Shown one piece after another: positions 49,411 through 61,090 of a DNA stretch of 64,000 bases (positions are counted from its first letter, which is position 1; each line of letters begins with the position of its first letter). The notes under the pieces are model-generated. The model did not search any database. It was given only the letters and a program-made list of their open reading frames with translations, and was not told the origin of the DNA. The DNA lies in NCBI RefSeq assembly GCF_030067675.1, contig NZ_JASJEV010000005.1, forward strand, positions 203,089-267,088, given 5' to 3'. The DNA comes from Chelatococcus albus. Its GTDB lineage: Bacteria > Pseudomonadota > Alphaproteobacteria > Rhizobiales > Beijerinckiaceae. Both the position numbers and the translations under genes were made by a program.

Positions 49411-49872
49411 ATGGCCGAGCTCGACAAGATCGACCTGAAGATCCTCCGCCTCCTGCAGGCGGACGGGCGCATGGGCAATGCCGAGATCGCGCGGCGGGTG
49501 AACCTGTCACCGGCCGCCTGTCACCGGCGCGTGCAGGCGCTCTTCACCGGCGGCTACGTCACCGGCGTGCACGCCCGCATCGACCCCGCCAAGGTGGATC
49601 TCGGGGTGCTCGTGCTGGTCGCGGTGGTGCTCGACCGCTCGACGCCCGAGAGCTTCGCCGCCTTCGAGGAGGCGGCGCTCGCCAATGCCGCGATCCTCGA
49701 ATGCCACCTCGTCGCCGGCGACTTCGACTACATGCTCAAGGTCCGCGCCCGCGACATCGACGATTTCAACGCCTTCCACGGCTCCAAGCTCATCGCACTG
49801 CCCGGCGTGCGTCAGACGCGCACCTTCTTCGTGCTGAAACAGGTGCGCGACGCCGGCCCCCTGCAGTTCTGA
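49411..49872 (+). CDS. Lrp/AsnC family transcriptional regulator (AcdR-like)
   Basis: A 153-residue regulator: N-terminal helix-turn-helix (MAELDKIDLKILRLLQADGR; MGNAEIARRVNLSPAACHRR) and a C-terminal RAM/AsnC domain (VLVLVAVVLDRSTPESFAAF; ECHLVAGDFDYMLKVRARDI; DDFNAFHGSKLIALPGVRQT). ATG 49411 gives the normal N-terminus. It precedes the ACC deaminase gene by 186 bp on the same strand. In other Proteobacteria an Lrp-type protein, AcdR, activates acdS, so this role is likely here, but the usual arrangement as I know it is divergent. A weak CCGCCG/CGGCGG hairpin (49873-49890) follows the stop. Confidence 0.85.
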   Translation: MAELDKIDLKILRLLQADGRMGNAEIARRVNLSPAACHRRVQALFTGGYVTGVHARIDPAKVDLGVLVLVAVVLDRSTPESFAAFEEAALANAAILECHLVAGDFDYMLKVRARDIDDFNAFHGSKLIALPGVRQTRTFFVLKQVRDAGPLQF

Positions 49873-49901
49873 CCGCCGTCGCCGCGGCGGCAGATGATTG
49901 A

Positions 49902-49930
49902 TTGAAAAATGGCGCCTTCTCGCGAATGAT
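49902..49930 (+). promoter_or_regulatory. Candidate promoter of acdS
   Basis: TTGAAA (49902-49907), 17 bp, AATGAT (49925-49930), in a locally AT-rich part of the spacer between the Lrp-type gene and acdS. Box quality is modest, so this is tentative. The spacer is also where a regulator site would be expected. Confidence 0.3.
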
Positions 49931-50058
49931 CGCAGCTGTTCATGGAATCTGACGCACAATAGCCCTTGCGAGGCCGCTCATCTTTGAAAGGACATTCGCC
50001 TGGCAAAACTCCTAGCATTCGCGGCGTCCCCATCGCCCGAGCGCAGGAGCGTCCTCCC

Positions 50059-51066
50059 ATGAATCTCGACCGTTTCGAGCGCATTCCGCTCGCCTTCTAT
50101 CCCTCGCCGATCCACCCCCTGAAGCGTCTCTCCGCCCATCTCGGCGGACCCGAGATCTGGGCGAAGCGCGACGACATCTGCGGCGGCCTCGCCTTCGGCG
50201 GCAACAAGATCCGCAAACTCGAATATCTCGTGCCCGACGCGCTCGCGAAGGGCTGCGACACCCTCGTCTCGATCGGCGGCGTGCAGTCGAACCACACGCG
50301 CCAGGTGGCGGCGGTGGCGGCCCATCTCGGGCTGAAATGCCGGCTCGTGCAGGAGAAATGGGTGGAGTGGCCGGACACGATCTACGACAAGGTCGGCAAC
50401 CTCCTCCTCTCCCGCCTCATGGGCGCGGAAGCGCGCCAGGAGGGCGAGGGCTATTCCACCGCGATCAAGGACACCTGGGAGGGCGCGCTCGCCGAGGTCC
50501 GCGCCAGGGGCGGCAAGCCTTACGCCATTCCCGCCGGAGCCTCCGACCATCCGCTCGGCGGCCTGGGCTATGCCAATTTCGCCCGCGAGGTCGCGGCGCA
50601 GGAGCGGGAGCACGGCATCTTCTTCGACACGGTGGTGGTCGCCACCTGCACCGGCTCGACGCAGGCCGGCATGATCGTCGGCTTCCTCGGCCAGGACAGG
50701 CCGCGCCGCCTCATCGGCATCGACGTCGCCGCCGACGAGGCCATGACGCGCGCGGCCGTCACCAAGATCGCCCGGGCCACGGCCGAGCTCGTGGAACTGA
50801 AGACACCCGTACGGGACGAGGACGTGGTGATCGAGACCGGCCATGCCGGCCCGGCCTACGGCGCCCCTGGCAAGGACACGATCGAGGCGATCCGCCTCGC
50901 GGCCCGCCTCGAAGGCATGATCACGGACCCCGTATACGAGGGCAAATCCATGGCCGGCCTCATCGGCCTCGTCTCCTCCGGCGCGATCCCCGCCTCCTCC
51001 AAGGTGCTCTACGTCCACCTCGGCGGCGTGCCGGCCATCAACGCCTACGCCGGCGCCTTCAACTGA
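50059..51066 (+). CDS. acdS: 1-aminocyclopropane-1-carboxylate (ACC) deaminase
   Basis: A 335-residue PLP enzyme that splits ACC into 2-oxobutanoate and ammonia, lowering ethylene in plant hosts. PLP lysine: [20 protein letters not shown]. Nucleophile region: [23 protein letters not shown] phosphate loop: [20 protein letters not shown]. Two residues separate ACC deaminase from the related D-cysteine desulfhydrase: Glu in [15 protein letters not shown] and Leu in [15 protein letters not shown]. Both are the ACC deaminase type. ATG 50059 ([20 protein letters not shown]) gives the standard N-terminus with AGGAG upstream. The gene ends 175 bp from the convergent metH. Confidence 0.95.
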   Translation: MNLDRFERIPLAFYPSPIHPLKRLSAHLGGPEIWAKRDDICGGLAFGGNKIRKLEYLVPDALAKGCDTLVSIGGVQSNHTRQVAAVAAHLGLKCRLVQEKWVEWPDTIYDKVGNLLLSRLMGAEARQEGEGYSTAIKDTWEGALAEVRARGGKPYAIPAGASDHPLGGLGYANFAREVAAQEREHGIFFDTVVVATCTGSTQAGMIVGFLGQDRPRRLIGIDVAADEAMTRAAVTKIARATAELVELKTPVRDEDVVIETGHAGPAYGAPGKDTIEAIRLAARLEGMITDPVYEGKSMAGLIGLVSSGAIPASSKVLYVHLGGVPAINAYAGAFN

Positions 51067-51081
51067 AGGATGCCGAAACGT

Positions 51082-51200
51082 CGGCCCGGGCCCAGAAGCG
51101 ATGGCGGTGGAGAACGGGCCCGGGACCGTCGTGCCTTCCCGATCAACCACGTCGGTTCCGGTTCCCGGGCGCCTCGCTCGGTCCCGCCCGGGATGACCGC
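51082..51200. repeat. Inverted repeat and intergenic repeat copy B between acdS and metH
   Basis: CCCGGGCCC (51085-51093) and GGGCCCGGG (51116-51124) form a 9-bp perfect inverted repeat with a 22-bp spacer, placed between convergent genes where a two-way terminator would serve. No T-tract follows on either side. Bases 51160-51200 resemble repeat copies A and C. Confidence 0.45.
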
Positions 51201-51241
51201 AGGGCTATTCTCGAAGGCGCCGTGTCGCTCTTCGCCCCGCC

Positions 51242-54988
<3,747 letters not shown>

Positions 54989-55062
54989 CTTGAGCGACCT
55001 TCATCCTCGTCACCGCCGGACAGGCGCCGGCATCTTCGATCATTGCCCCCGGACAGGGCGCA

Positions 55063-55983
55063 CTACTCCGCCGCCACCGCCGCGCGCGCCGGCTCGGCCT
55101 GCGGGCGCAGGCCGAGCAGGTGGCAGACGGCATAGACGAGGTCGGCCCGGTTCATCGTGTAGAAATGCAGGTCGGTGACGCCGCGGTCGACGAGGTCGAT
55201 GACCTGCTCGGCCGCCACCGCGGCGGCAATGAGGCGGCGCGTCTCGACATCCTCGTCGAGGCCCTCGAAGCGCGTCGCGAGCCAGGGGGGCACGCTCGCC
55301 CCGGCGCGCTTGGCGAAGCTCGCGGCCTGTTTGAAGTTCTGCACCGGCAGGATGCCCGGCACGATGGGGATGTCGATGCCCTTGGCACGCACGCGGTCGA
55401 GGTAACGGAAATAGAGGTCGTTGTCGAAGAAGAACTGGGTCATGGCGCGGGTCGCCCCGGCGTCGACCTTGCGCTTCAGCATCTCGATATCGGCTTCGAC
55501 CGACGGGCTTTCGGGATGCTTCTCCGGATAGGCGGCGACCGACACCTCGAAATTGCCGATCGCCTTGATGCCGGCGACGAGATCGGGCGAGGAGGCGTAG
55601 CCGCCGGGATGCGGGATGTAGGCTGCGCCGAGGCCGTCTGCCGGGTCGCCGCGCAGGGCCACGATGTGGCGCACGCCCGCCGCCCAGTAGCCGCGCACCA
55701 CCTCGTCCACCTCGGCGCGCGTCGCGGCGACGCAGGTCAGATGCGCCGCGGGCTTCAGCGCCGTCTCGTCGACGAGACGCTTGACCGTGGCGTGCGTGCG
55801 CTCGCGCGTCGAGCCGCCGGCGCCGTAGGTCACGGAGACGAAGGAGGGTGCGAGCGGCGCCAGCCGCTCGATGGAGGCCCACAGCGTCTTCTCCATCTCC
55901 TCCGTCTTCGGCGGAAAGAACTCGAAGGAGACGCGCACCGGCCGCGTGCTGTGACGGCTGGGGCGAAAGGCTGCGGTGGACAT
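55063..55983 (-). CDS. metF: 5,10-methylenetetrahydrofolate reductase MetF
   Basis: A 306-residue FAD-dependent TIM-barrel enzyme. Blocks: RVSFEFFPPKTEEMEKTLWA, APSFVSVTYGAGGSTRERTH, LKPAAHLTCVAATRAEVDEV, HIVALRGDPADGLGAAYIPH, DAGATRAMTQFFFDNDLYFR, IPIVPGILPVQNFKQAASFA and TDLHFYTMNRADLVYAV. It supplies 5-methyl-THF to MetH. The start ATG 55983 shares one base with the stop of the upstream regulator (TGATG), so the two are translationally coupled. Confidence 0.96.
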   Translation of the reverse strand: MSTAAFRPSRHSTRPVRVSFEFFPPKTEEMEKTLWASIERLAPLAPSFVSVTYGAGGSTRERTHATVKRLVDETALKPAAHLTCVAATRAEVDEVVRGYWAAGVRHIVALRGDPADGLGAAYIPHPGGYASSPDLVAGIKAIGNFEVSVAAYPEKHPESPSVEADIEMLKRKVDAGATRAMTQFFFDNDLYFRYLDRVRAKGIDIPIVPGILPVQNFKQAASFAKRAGASVPPWLATRFEGLDEDVETRRLIAAAVAAEQVIDLVDRGVTDLHFYTMNRADLVYAVCHLLGLRPQAEPARAAVAAE

Positions 55984-57002
55984 CAGGCGACCTCCCGGTG
56001 AGGCGAACGCACGGGAAGATCGGTGACGATCCGCCGGTCCTGCGCCAGCCACAACGATACGACGAGCCGGTTTTCGCCGCGCTCCGGCGGCGGCAATTCA
56101 CGATGCGCGACGAGGTCGAGCCCGGCTTCCCCCAGCCAGGCGCCGAGCTGCTCGCGCGAGAAGCCGAGGCGGCGATGCGCATATTGATCGCGCAGGAACT
56201 CGAGGTCATGCGGCGCGAAATCGACGATGAGGATGCGTCCGCCGGGCGCAAGAACCGCCGCCGCCTCCCGCACCGCCCGCGCCGGATCGTCCAGATAGTG
56301 CAGTACCTGGTGCACCAGCACGAGGTCGAAGGCGTTGCGCTCCACCGGCAGGGCGTAGATGTCGCCCTGGCGCAGCTCGACGCTCGAAAGCCCCGCCCGC
56401 TCGAGATTGGCGCGCGCCACCGACAGCATGGCATGGTTGGCGTCCACCCCCACGGCGCGCGCAGCGCGCGGCGCAAGCAGCTGCAGCATCCGCCCCGTGC
56501 CCGTGCCGAGGTCGAGGAAGGCCCGCACGGGCTTGTCGCCCACGACGTCGCGGATGGCGGCTTCCACCGCCTCCTCCGACACGTGCAGCGACCGCACGCG
56601 GTCCCAGTCCGCTGCGAGCCGGGCGAAGAAGCTCTGCGCCGACTCGGCGCGGGCCTTGCGCACGGCCGCAAGCCGCGCCCGGTCGGCGGCGAGCTGCTCA
56701 TCCCGCGCGTCGAGGCTGGCGATGAGGCTGCGCGTTGCCGCCGCGGCGGGGCTGCGGTCGGCAAGACGGAAGAAGGCCCAGGCGCCCTCGCGGTGCCGCT
56801 CGATCAGCCCGGCCTCCGCCAGGAGCTTCAGGTGGCGCGAGATGCGTGGCTGTGACTGGCCGAGGATGTCGGTGAGGTCGGACACGTTGAGCTCGCCCTC
56901 GGCGAGCAGCGCCAGGATGCGCAGGCGCGTCTCCTCCCCCGCCGCCTTGAGCGCGGTGAGGAGCACGGGCATCGGCAGCGGCACAGGGTCGGCCATCGAC
57001 AT
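55983..57002 (-). CDS. ArsR regulator fused to SAM-dependent methyltransferase (SahR-like)
   Basis: A 339-residue two-domain protein. Residues 1-95 are an ArsR-type winged helix (LLTALKAAGEETRLRILALL; LNVSDLTDILGQSQPRISRH, LKLLAEAGLIERHREGAWAF) without the metal-binding cysteines of ArsR/SmtB sensors. Residues about 150-320 are a class I methyltransferase domain (VRAFLDLGTGTGRMLQLLAP; DLVLVHQVLHYLDDPARAVR; AAAVLAPGGRILIVDFAPHD). Fusions of this build next to metF/metH match SahR, a repressor of methionine-cycle genes that senses S-adenosylhomocysteine. It is the first gene of the operon with metF and metH. Confidence 0.85.
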   Translation of the reverse strand: MSMADPVPLPMPVLLTALKAAGEETRLRILALLAEGELNVSDLTDILGQSQPRISRHLKLLAEAGLIERHREGAWAFFRLADRSPAAAATRSLIASLDARDEQLAADRARLAAVRKARAESAQSFFARLAADWDRVRSLHVSEEAVEAAIRDVVGDKPVRAFLDLGTGTGRMLQLLAPRAARAVGVDANHAMLSVARANLERAGLSSVELRQGDIYALPVERNAFDLVLVHQVLHYLDDPARAVREAAAVLAPGGRILIVDFAPHDLEFLRDQYAHRRLGFSREQLGAWLGEAGLDLVAHRELPPPERGENRLVVSLWLAQDRRIVTDLPVRSPHREVA

Positions 57003-57012
57003 TCTCTAAGAT

Positions 57013-57032
57013 ATATAAAGATATGTTTATAT
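57013..57032. promoter_or_regulatory. Inverted repeat, candidate SahR operator
   Basis: ATATAAA-GATATG-TTTATAT is a perfect 7-bp inverted repeat with a 6-bp spacer, 11 bp upstream of the ArsR-methyltransferase start and overlapping the likely promoter. It is sharply AT-rich within GC-rich DNA. The position fits autorepression of the arsR-metF-metH operon. Confidence 0.65.
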
Positions 57033-57033
57033 C

Positions 57034-57532
57034 AAAATCGCCATCGAGCCAAGCGGATAATGCCTGCCCCTGCCCCCCGCTGCCGCCTGCGGCAAGCACG
57101 GGTCATGCACAGGTCATGGGAGCGACTCCGTGTCGCGCGGGCTCTCCGACCTCGGCCGGAGGAAGCCGGAACGGCAAGCTGCCCTTCCCCGCCCCGGGGG
57201 CGACGAGCAGGACGAGCGCCTTCGGTCATGCCGGACGGCTGCCGCATGCAATCGCGCACGGGCATCACTCATGCGCGGCGAATTCGGGATGTTCCGGGCG
57301 CGCCCTGAATCAAGCAATACAGGCGCCGTGACTCGACAGAGTCGTCATGGAGCGGGTTTGTTAACTGTACTATATGACGAATGAATCTTCAGCAGTATAT
57401 TTTGTTCCGGAAACATCCGAGCCGTGAGGCATATATTTGCGAAGTGCCCTCAGCATGGCAGGCATGTTCCCGCATTAACGCGAAGGAAACACCTCGACCG
57501 CATGAGAACGACAGCAGTCTTGAGGTCAGATT
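57034..57532. other. Gene-free spacer upstream of the chemoreceptor
   Basis: About 500 bp between divergent genes. Short frames exist but have no coding signature, start context or recognisable family. The left two-thirds is GC-rich. Bases 57355-57420 are AT-rich and probably hold the chemoreceptor promoter, but I cannot assign boxes. No riboswitch pattern is evident to me. Confidence 0.4.
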
Positions 57533-59875
57533 ATGCGTGTCCGTGGTTTGTTCATCCTGTGCATGTCGGTCGCCGGAGCCCTGGCGGCCCTCGTCAGTTC
57601 CTTCGTCGCCTGGCAGGAGTGGCAGCGTTGGTCCGCCGCGGCCGAGGCGCGCGCCCTCGTCGAGACCCTGGGGCAGGTGGCACGCTTCAACGAGCGCCTG
57701 GCGCTCGAGCGCGGCAACTACAACCAGCTCCTGGTCACCGAGGCGCCGGCCGCCGGCCAGCCGCTCGAGACTGCCCTCGCCAGCCGCCGCAACACCGACG
57801 CCGTGGCCGACCGTCTCAAGGAGCTTGTGGCGGCGCTGCCGGGCGACGCGCGCAAGCGCATCGAACGCCCGGTGAGCGCCTCGCTCGCCGCGCTCGCGCA
57901 GACGCGGGCCGCCGTCGACCGCGGCATCGCCCGCGCCATGGGCGAGCGCGAGCCGGGCGCGGCCGCGCAGTACCAGCGCGCGGTCATGGACATCATCGCC
58001 ACGGGCTCGCGCCTCCTCGGCGTCATCGAGGCCGAGATCGGCGCGCGCGACGCCGAAACCGCCAACACCACGCCCATCGTCGGCCTCGCCATGGACCTGC
58101 GCGACGTCGGCGGCAGCCGCTCGGCCTGGTTCTCGCAATATGTCGGCTCGGGCCAGCGCTTCAGCCCGGAGCTCGTCGTGCAGATCCACGAGATGACGGG
58201 GCGCATCACCCAGGCCTGGGATCGCCTGCAGCGCGTCGTCGGGCAGGCCGAGCGCGGCAGCCGGCTCGAGGCGGCCATGCGCGCGATGAAGGCCGCGTTC
58301 ATCGACGAGGGCGGACGCAACTACGCCGCGGTCTTCGCCGCCGGCCGGGACGGCGCCGCGCCGCCGATGGGCCTTGCGGAATGGCGCAACTGGACGAGCG
58401 CCTCGCTGCAGACCATCATCGGCGTGCGCGACGCGGCCCTCGAGGATGCGTTGCAGACGGCCGACGCGACCATTGCCTCGGCCCGCCTGCGCGTTGTCTT
58501 CGCGGTCGCCCTGCTCGGCGTCATCGTCGCACTCATCGGCGGCTGCGCCGCCATGTTCTCGCGTCGCGTGGTCGAGCCGCTGGCGGCGCTCACGCAGGCG
58601 ATCGAGCGCATCGCCGAGGGCAGGTACGAAACGCCCGTGCCCGGCGCCGAGCGCACCGACGAGATCGGCGCCATCGCCGGCGCGATCCGCGTGTTCAAGG
58701 ACAATGCCTTGCGCATGAGGGAGCTCGAGGCGGAGGAGCGCGCCGCCGCGGCCGAACGCGTCGCCCGCGCCGAGGCTATGGCGGCCGTGGTCGGCGAGGT
58801 CGGCAAGGTGGTTGCGGCCGCCGCCGACGGCGACTTCAGCGCCCGCGTCTCGGTGACGGACGCCGAGGCCGACCTGCGGAAGCTCGTCGAGGGCATCAAC
58901 GCCATCAACGCCGTGGTCGACCGCGCCACCGTCGAGTTCGCCGCCGTCCTGGGTGCCGTCGCCCGGGGCGACCTGACGCAGGCGGTCGCGACCGACTACC
59001 GCGGCCGTTTCGGCGAGCTCAAGGCGGCCGTCAACGAAACCATCCACCGCCTGGCGGAGACGGTCGTCACCATCCAGACGACCGCCGCCGAGGTGACGAC
59101 CGCGGCGAAGGAAATCAATAGCGGCGCCGACGACCTCTCCCGCCGCACCGAGGATCAGGCCTCGTCGCTCGAGGAGACGGCGGCGACAACCGAGGAGCTC
59201 GCCGCCTCCGTCAAGGCGAGCGCCCATTCTTCACGCGACGCGGTCGCCCTGGCGCAGGAGGCGATGCAGGTCGCCGAGGCGGGCGGCAGCATCGTGCAGG
59301 ACGTCGTCGACGCCATGACCCGCATCGAGCGTGCCTCCGCGAAGATCTCCGAGATCACCTCGGTCATCGACGAGATCGCCTTCCAGACGAACCTGCTCGC
59401 CCTCAATGCCGCGGTCGAGGCGGCCCGGGCCGGCGAACAGGGCAAGGGCTTCGCCGTCGTCGCCTCCGAGGTGCGCACCCTCGCCCAACGCTCCGGCGAC
59501 GCCGCCAAGGACATCACCGGCCTCATCGCCTCGAGCGCGGCCGAGGTGGAGCAGGGCGTCAAGCTCGTGCGCTCGGCGGGCGAGGCGCTGGTGCGCATCG
59601 TCGGCGCCTCGCAGAAGGTCTCCGAGACGGTCACCGAGATTTCGACGGCCGCCCAGGAGCAGGCGAACGGCATCGACGAGATGAGCCAGGCCGTGGCGCA
59701 CATGGATGAGATGACGCAGCAGAATGCGGCCCTCGCCGAGCAGAGCGCGGCCGCCGCCGCCATGCTCGCGAGCCAGATCCAGCGCCTCAACGACCTCGTC
59801 GCGACCTTCCGGACGCGGCGCGAGGCCGGAACGGCGGCGCGACAGGCGGGCGAACCCCGGCGGCAGGCGGCCTGA
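57533..59875 (+). CDS. Methyl-accepting chemotaxis protein
   Basis: A 780-residue transmembrane chemoreceptor. TM1 (LFILCMSVAGALAALVSSFV) starts at residue 6. A mainly helical periplasmic sensor of about 290 residues follows; the ligand class is not identifiable. TM2 is near residue 320 (VVFAVALLGVIVALIGGCAA). Two HAMP-like segments follow (RRVVEPLAALTQAIERIAEG; VVAAAADGDFSARVSVTDAE), then the signalling domain with the conserved hairpin tip DEIAFQTNLLALNAAVEAAR, AGEQGKGFAVVASEVRTLAQ and methylation-type helices. The C-terminus (GEPRRQAA) lacks the CheR/CheB-tethering pentapeptide. No che genes are nearby. Confidence 0.92.
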   Translation: MRVRGLFILCMSVAGALAALVSSFVAWQEWQRWSAAAEARALVETLGQVARFNERLALERGNYNQLLVTEAPAAGQPLETALASRRNTDAVADRLKELVAALPGDARKRIERPVSASLAALAQTRAAVDRGIARAMGEREPGAAAQYQRAVMDIIATGSRLLGVIEAEIGARDAETANTTPIVGLAMDLRDVGGSRSAWFSQYVGSGQRFSPELVVQIHEMTGRITQAWDRLQRVVGQAERGSRLEAAMRAMKAAFIDEGGRNYAAVFAAGRDGAAPPMGLAEWRNWTSASLQTIIGVRDAALEDALQTADATIASARLRVVFAVALLGVIVALIGGCAAMFSRRVVEPLAALTQAIERIAEGRYETPVPGAERTDEIGAIAGAIRVFKDNALRMRELEAEERAAAAERVARAEAMAAVVGEVGKVVAAAADGDFSARVSVTDAEADLRKLVEGINAINAVVDRATVEFAAVLGAVARGDLTQAVATDYRGRFGELKAAVNETIHRLAETVVTIQTTAAEVTTAAKEINSGADDLSRRTEDQASSLEETAATTEELAASVKASAHSSRDAVALAQEAMQVAEAGGSIVQDVVDAMTRIERASAKISEITSVIDEIAFQTNLLALNAAVEAARAGEQGKGFAVVASEVRTLAQRSGDAAKDITGLIASSAAEVEQGVKLVRSAGEALVRIVGASQKVSETVTEISTAAQEQANGIDEMSQAVAHMDEMTQQNAALAEQSAAAAAMLASQIQRLNDLVATFRTRREAGTAARQAGEPRRQAA

Positions 59876-60044
59876 GACCTGGCGGATCGCCGCGCAGCAG
59901 CCGGAGCGCGCGGCGACGCCGCCCGTAGGCCTCAAAACCCCTCCCTGTCATCCGGCAGGCGGCGCAGCCGCCATCCGGGAGCCGGAACGGATGCGGGTAT
60001 CGCGAGGCTGCGGCGCCGGGCGCCGCCCCCGGTCGATATCGTCC

Positions 60045-60104
60045 GGCTCCCGGGCCCACGCCTGCGGCGGCCCCGGGATTGCAGTGGTGGTTCCCGCGCG
60101 TTCC
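60045..60104. repeat. GC-rich intergenic repeat, copy C
   Basis: In the 256-bp spacer between the convergent chemoreceptor and B3/B4 genes. CGGCTCCCGGGCCCACGCCT, GCGGCGGCCCCGGGATTGCA, GTGGTGGTTCCCGCGCGTTC aligns with copy A over about 55 bp, sharing CGGCCCCGGGA and TGGTTCCCGCGCG. The surrounding spacer (59930-60045) is similarly GC-rich with CATCCGG-type inverted pieces and may be part of the same element. Confidence 0.5.
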
Positions 60105-60131
60105 CCGGAGAAGGCCGTTGCGGCGGCGCGA

Positions 60132-60827
60132 TCACAGGCTGACTGTCGGTTTCGCCGCATCCGCCACCGTGACGCGGCAGCGGCCGCCGGCGTGGGCGAT
60201 GACGAGGGCGACGAGATCGCCCACCGCAGCGTCGAGGTCGCCCCAGCCGTTCGCCTGCATGGTGACGACGGCACGCGTCGTACGCGGCTCGATGCCGGTG
60301 CGCGCGTCCTGCCGCCAGTTCCAGCGGCGGCAGAGCACGTGGCGGCTGTCGGCATAGACCACCTCGCCCTCCTTGGGCGGGTCCTCTGCCGCCTCCGCGC
60401 CCATGTCAACGAAGCTGTCACCCGGGCGCGAGAAGCGGAAGGCGAGTGGAGGAGCGACCTTGTCGAGGTCGTCGGCGCCGCAACAGAAGACATGGGCGAG
60501 CGAGACCGCGTTGTAGAGGTCCACCAGCGTGTTGACGACCGGCAGGCGCTCCCCGGCGAGCACCCGCTTCACCAGCCGCTCGACGGCCGAGCGGTAGCTC
60601 GTCTTCCTGATGCCGAATCCCTTGTAGGCCTCACGCCAGGCCGCGATCCCCGGGATCGTCGAGAGTTCCATCCCTTGCCAGCGTCGCCGGCAGGCCGCCT
60701 CCCGCTCCTCGATCACCGCATCGAGCGCCGGCGGGCGCGCGCCCGAGAGCGTCAGGCCCTCGGCCACGACGACAGCGACGCGGAAGGCGGGAAAGCGCGG
60801 AACGATCTCGGCGATCGAAAGCTGCAT
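60132..60827 (-). CDS. B3/B4 (tRNA synthetase beta-subunit-like) domain protein
   Basis: A 231-residue protein with a stand-alone B3/B4 domain, the fold found as an editing module in phenylalanyl-tRNA synthetase beta chains. Seen: WRQGMELSTIPGIAAW-type block (read as RRRWQGMELSTIPGIAAWRE), AYKGFGIRKTSYRSAVERLV, LPVVNTLVDLYNAVSLAHVF and VYADSRHVLCRRWNWRQDAR, with a strand pair near the end (TRAVVTMQANGWGDLDAAVG). Free-standing versions are widespread; a role in removing mischarged aminoacyl-tRNA or binding an amino acid derivative is only inferred. ATG 60827 (MQLSIAEIVPRFPAFRVAVV) gives the family N-terminus; the longer frame is not family-like. Confidence 0.82.
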   Translation of the reverse strand: MQLSIAEIVPRFPAFRVAVVVAEGLTLSGARPPALDAVIEEREAACRRRWQGMELSTIPGIAAWREAYKGFGIRKTSYRSAVERLVKRVLAGERLPVVNTLVDLYNAVSLAHVFCCGADDLDKVAPPLAFRFSRPGDSFVDMGAEAAEDPPKEGEVVYADSRHVLCRRWNWRQDARTGIEPRTTRAVVTMQANGWGDLDAAVGDLVALVIAHAGGRCRVTVADAAKPTVSL

Positions 60828-61090
60828 GGGCGAGCATCCTGGGTGGCGGGCCGCACCGTGCGAGGAATGCACCTCTTGCAGATGCCAGCCCGTGCGATCG
60901 TGCGTGGCTGTCCGGCCGCCCGGCGGCGGCGCTGCCCGAGGCCGGACCCCGGCGCAGGACGACAGACTGCCCCCTCGGCTCAGCCTGTGCCATGCGCTCA
61001 GCACAAAGGCGCCCTGCATCGCCACGCGTTGTGGGGTGCCGCGCGGGGGGCGATATTTTACATCAGAATTCGCACTGAAAGACAAATCAC

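Noticed and set aside
49891-50058. NifA or sigma-54 elements upstream of acdS
   Set aside because: No TGT-N10-ACA and no GG-N10-GC element with the right bases was found, so nitrogen-fixation control is not supported.
57060-57384. Several short frames in the chemoreceptor spacer
   Set aside because: They have no ribosome binding site, Arg/Pro-rich noise composition, and mutually overlapping frames on both strands.
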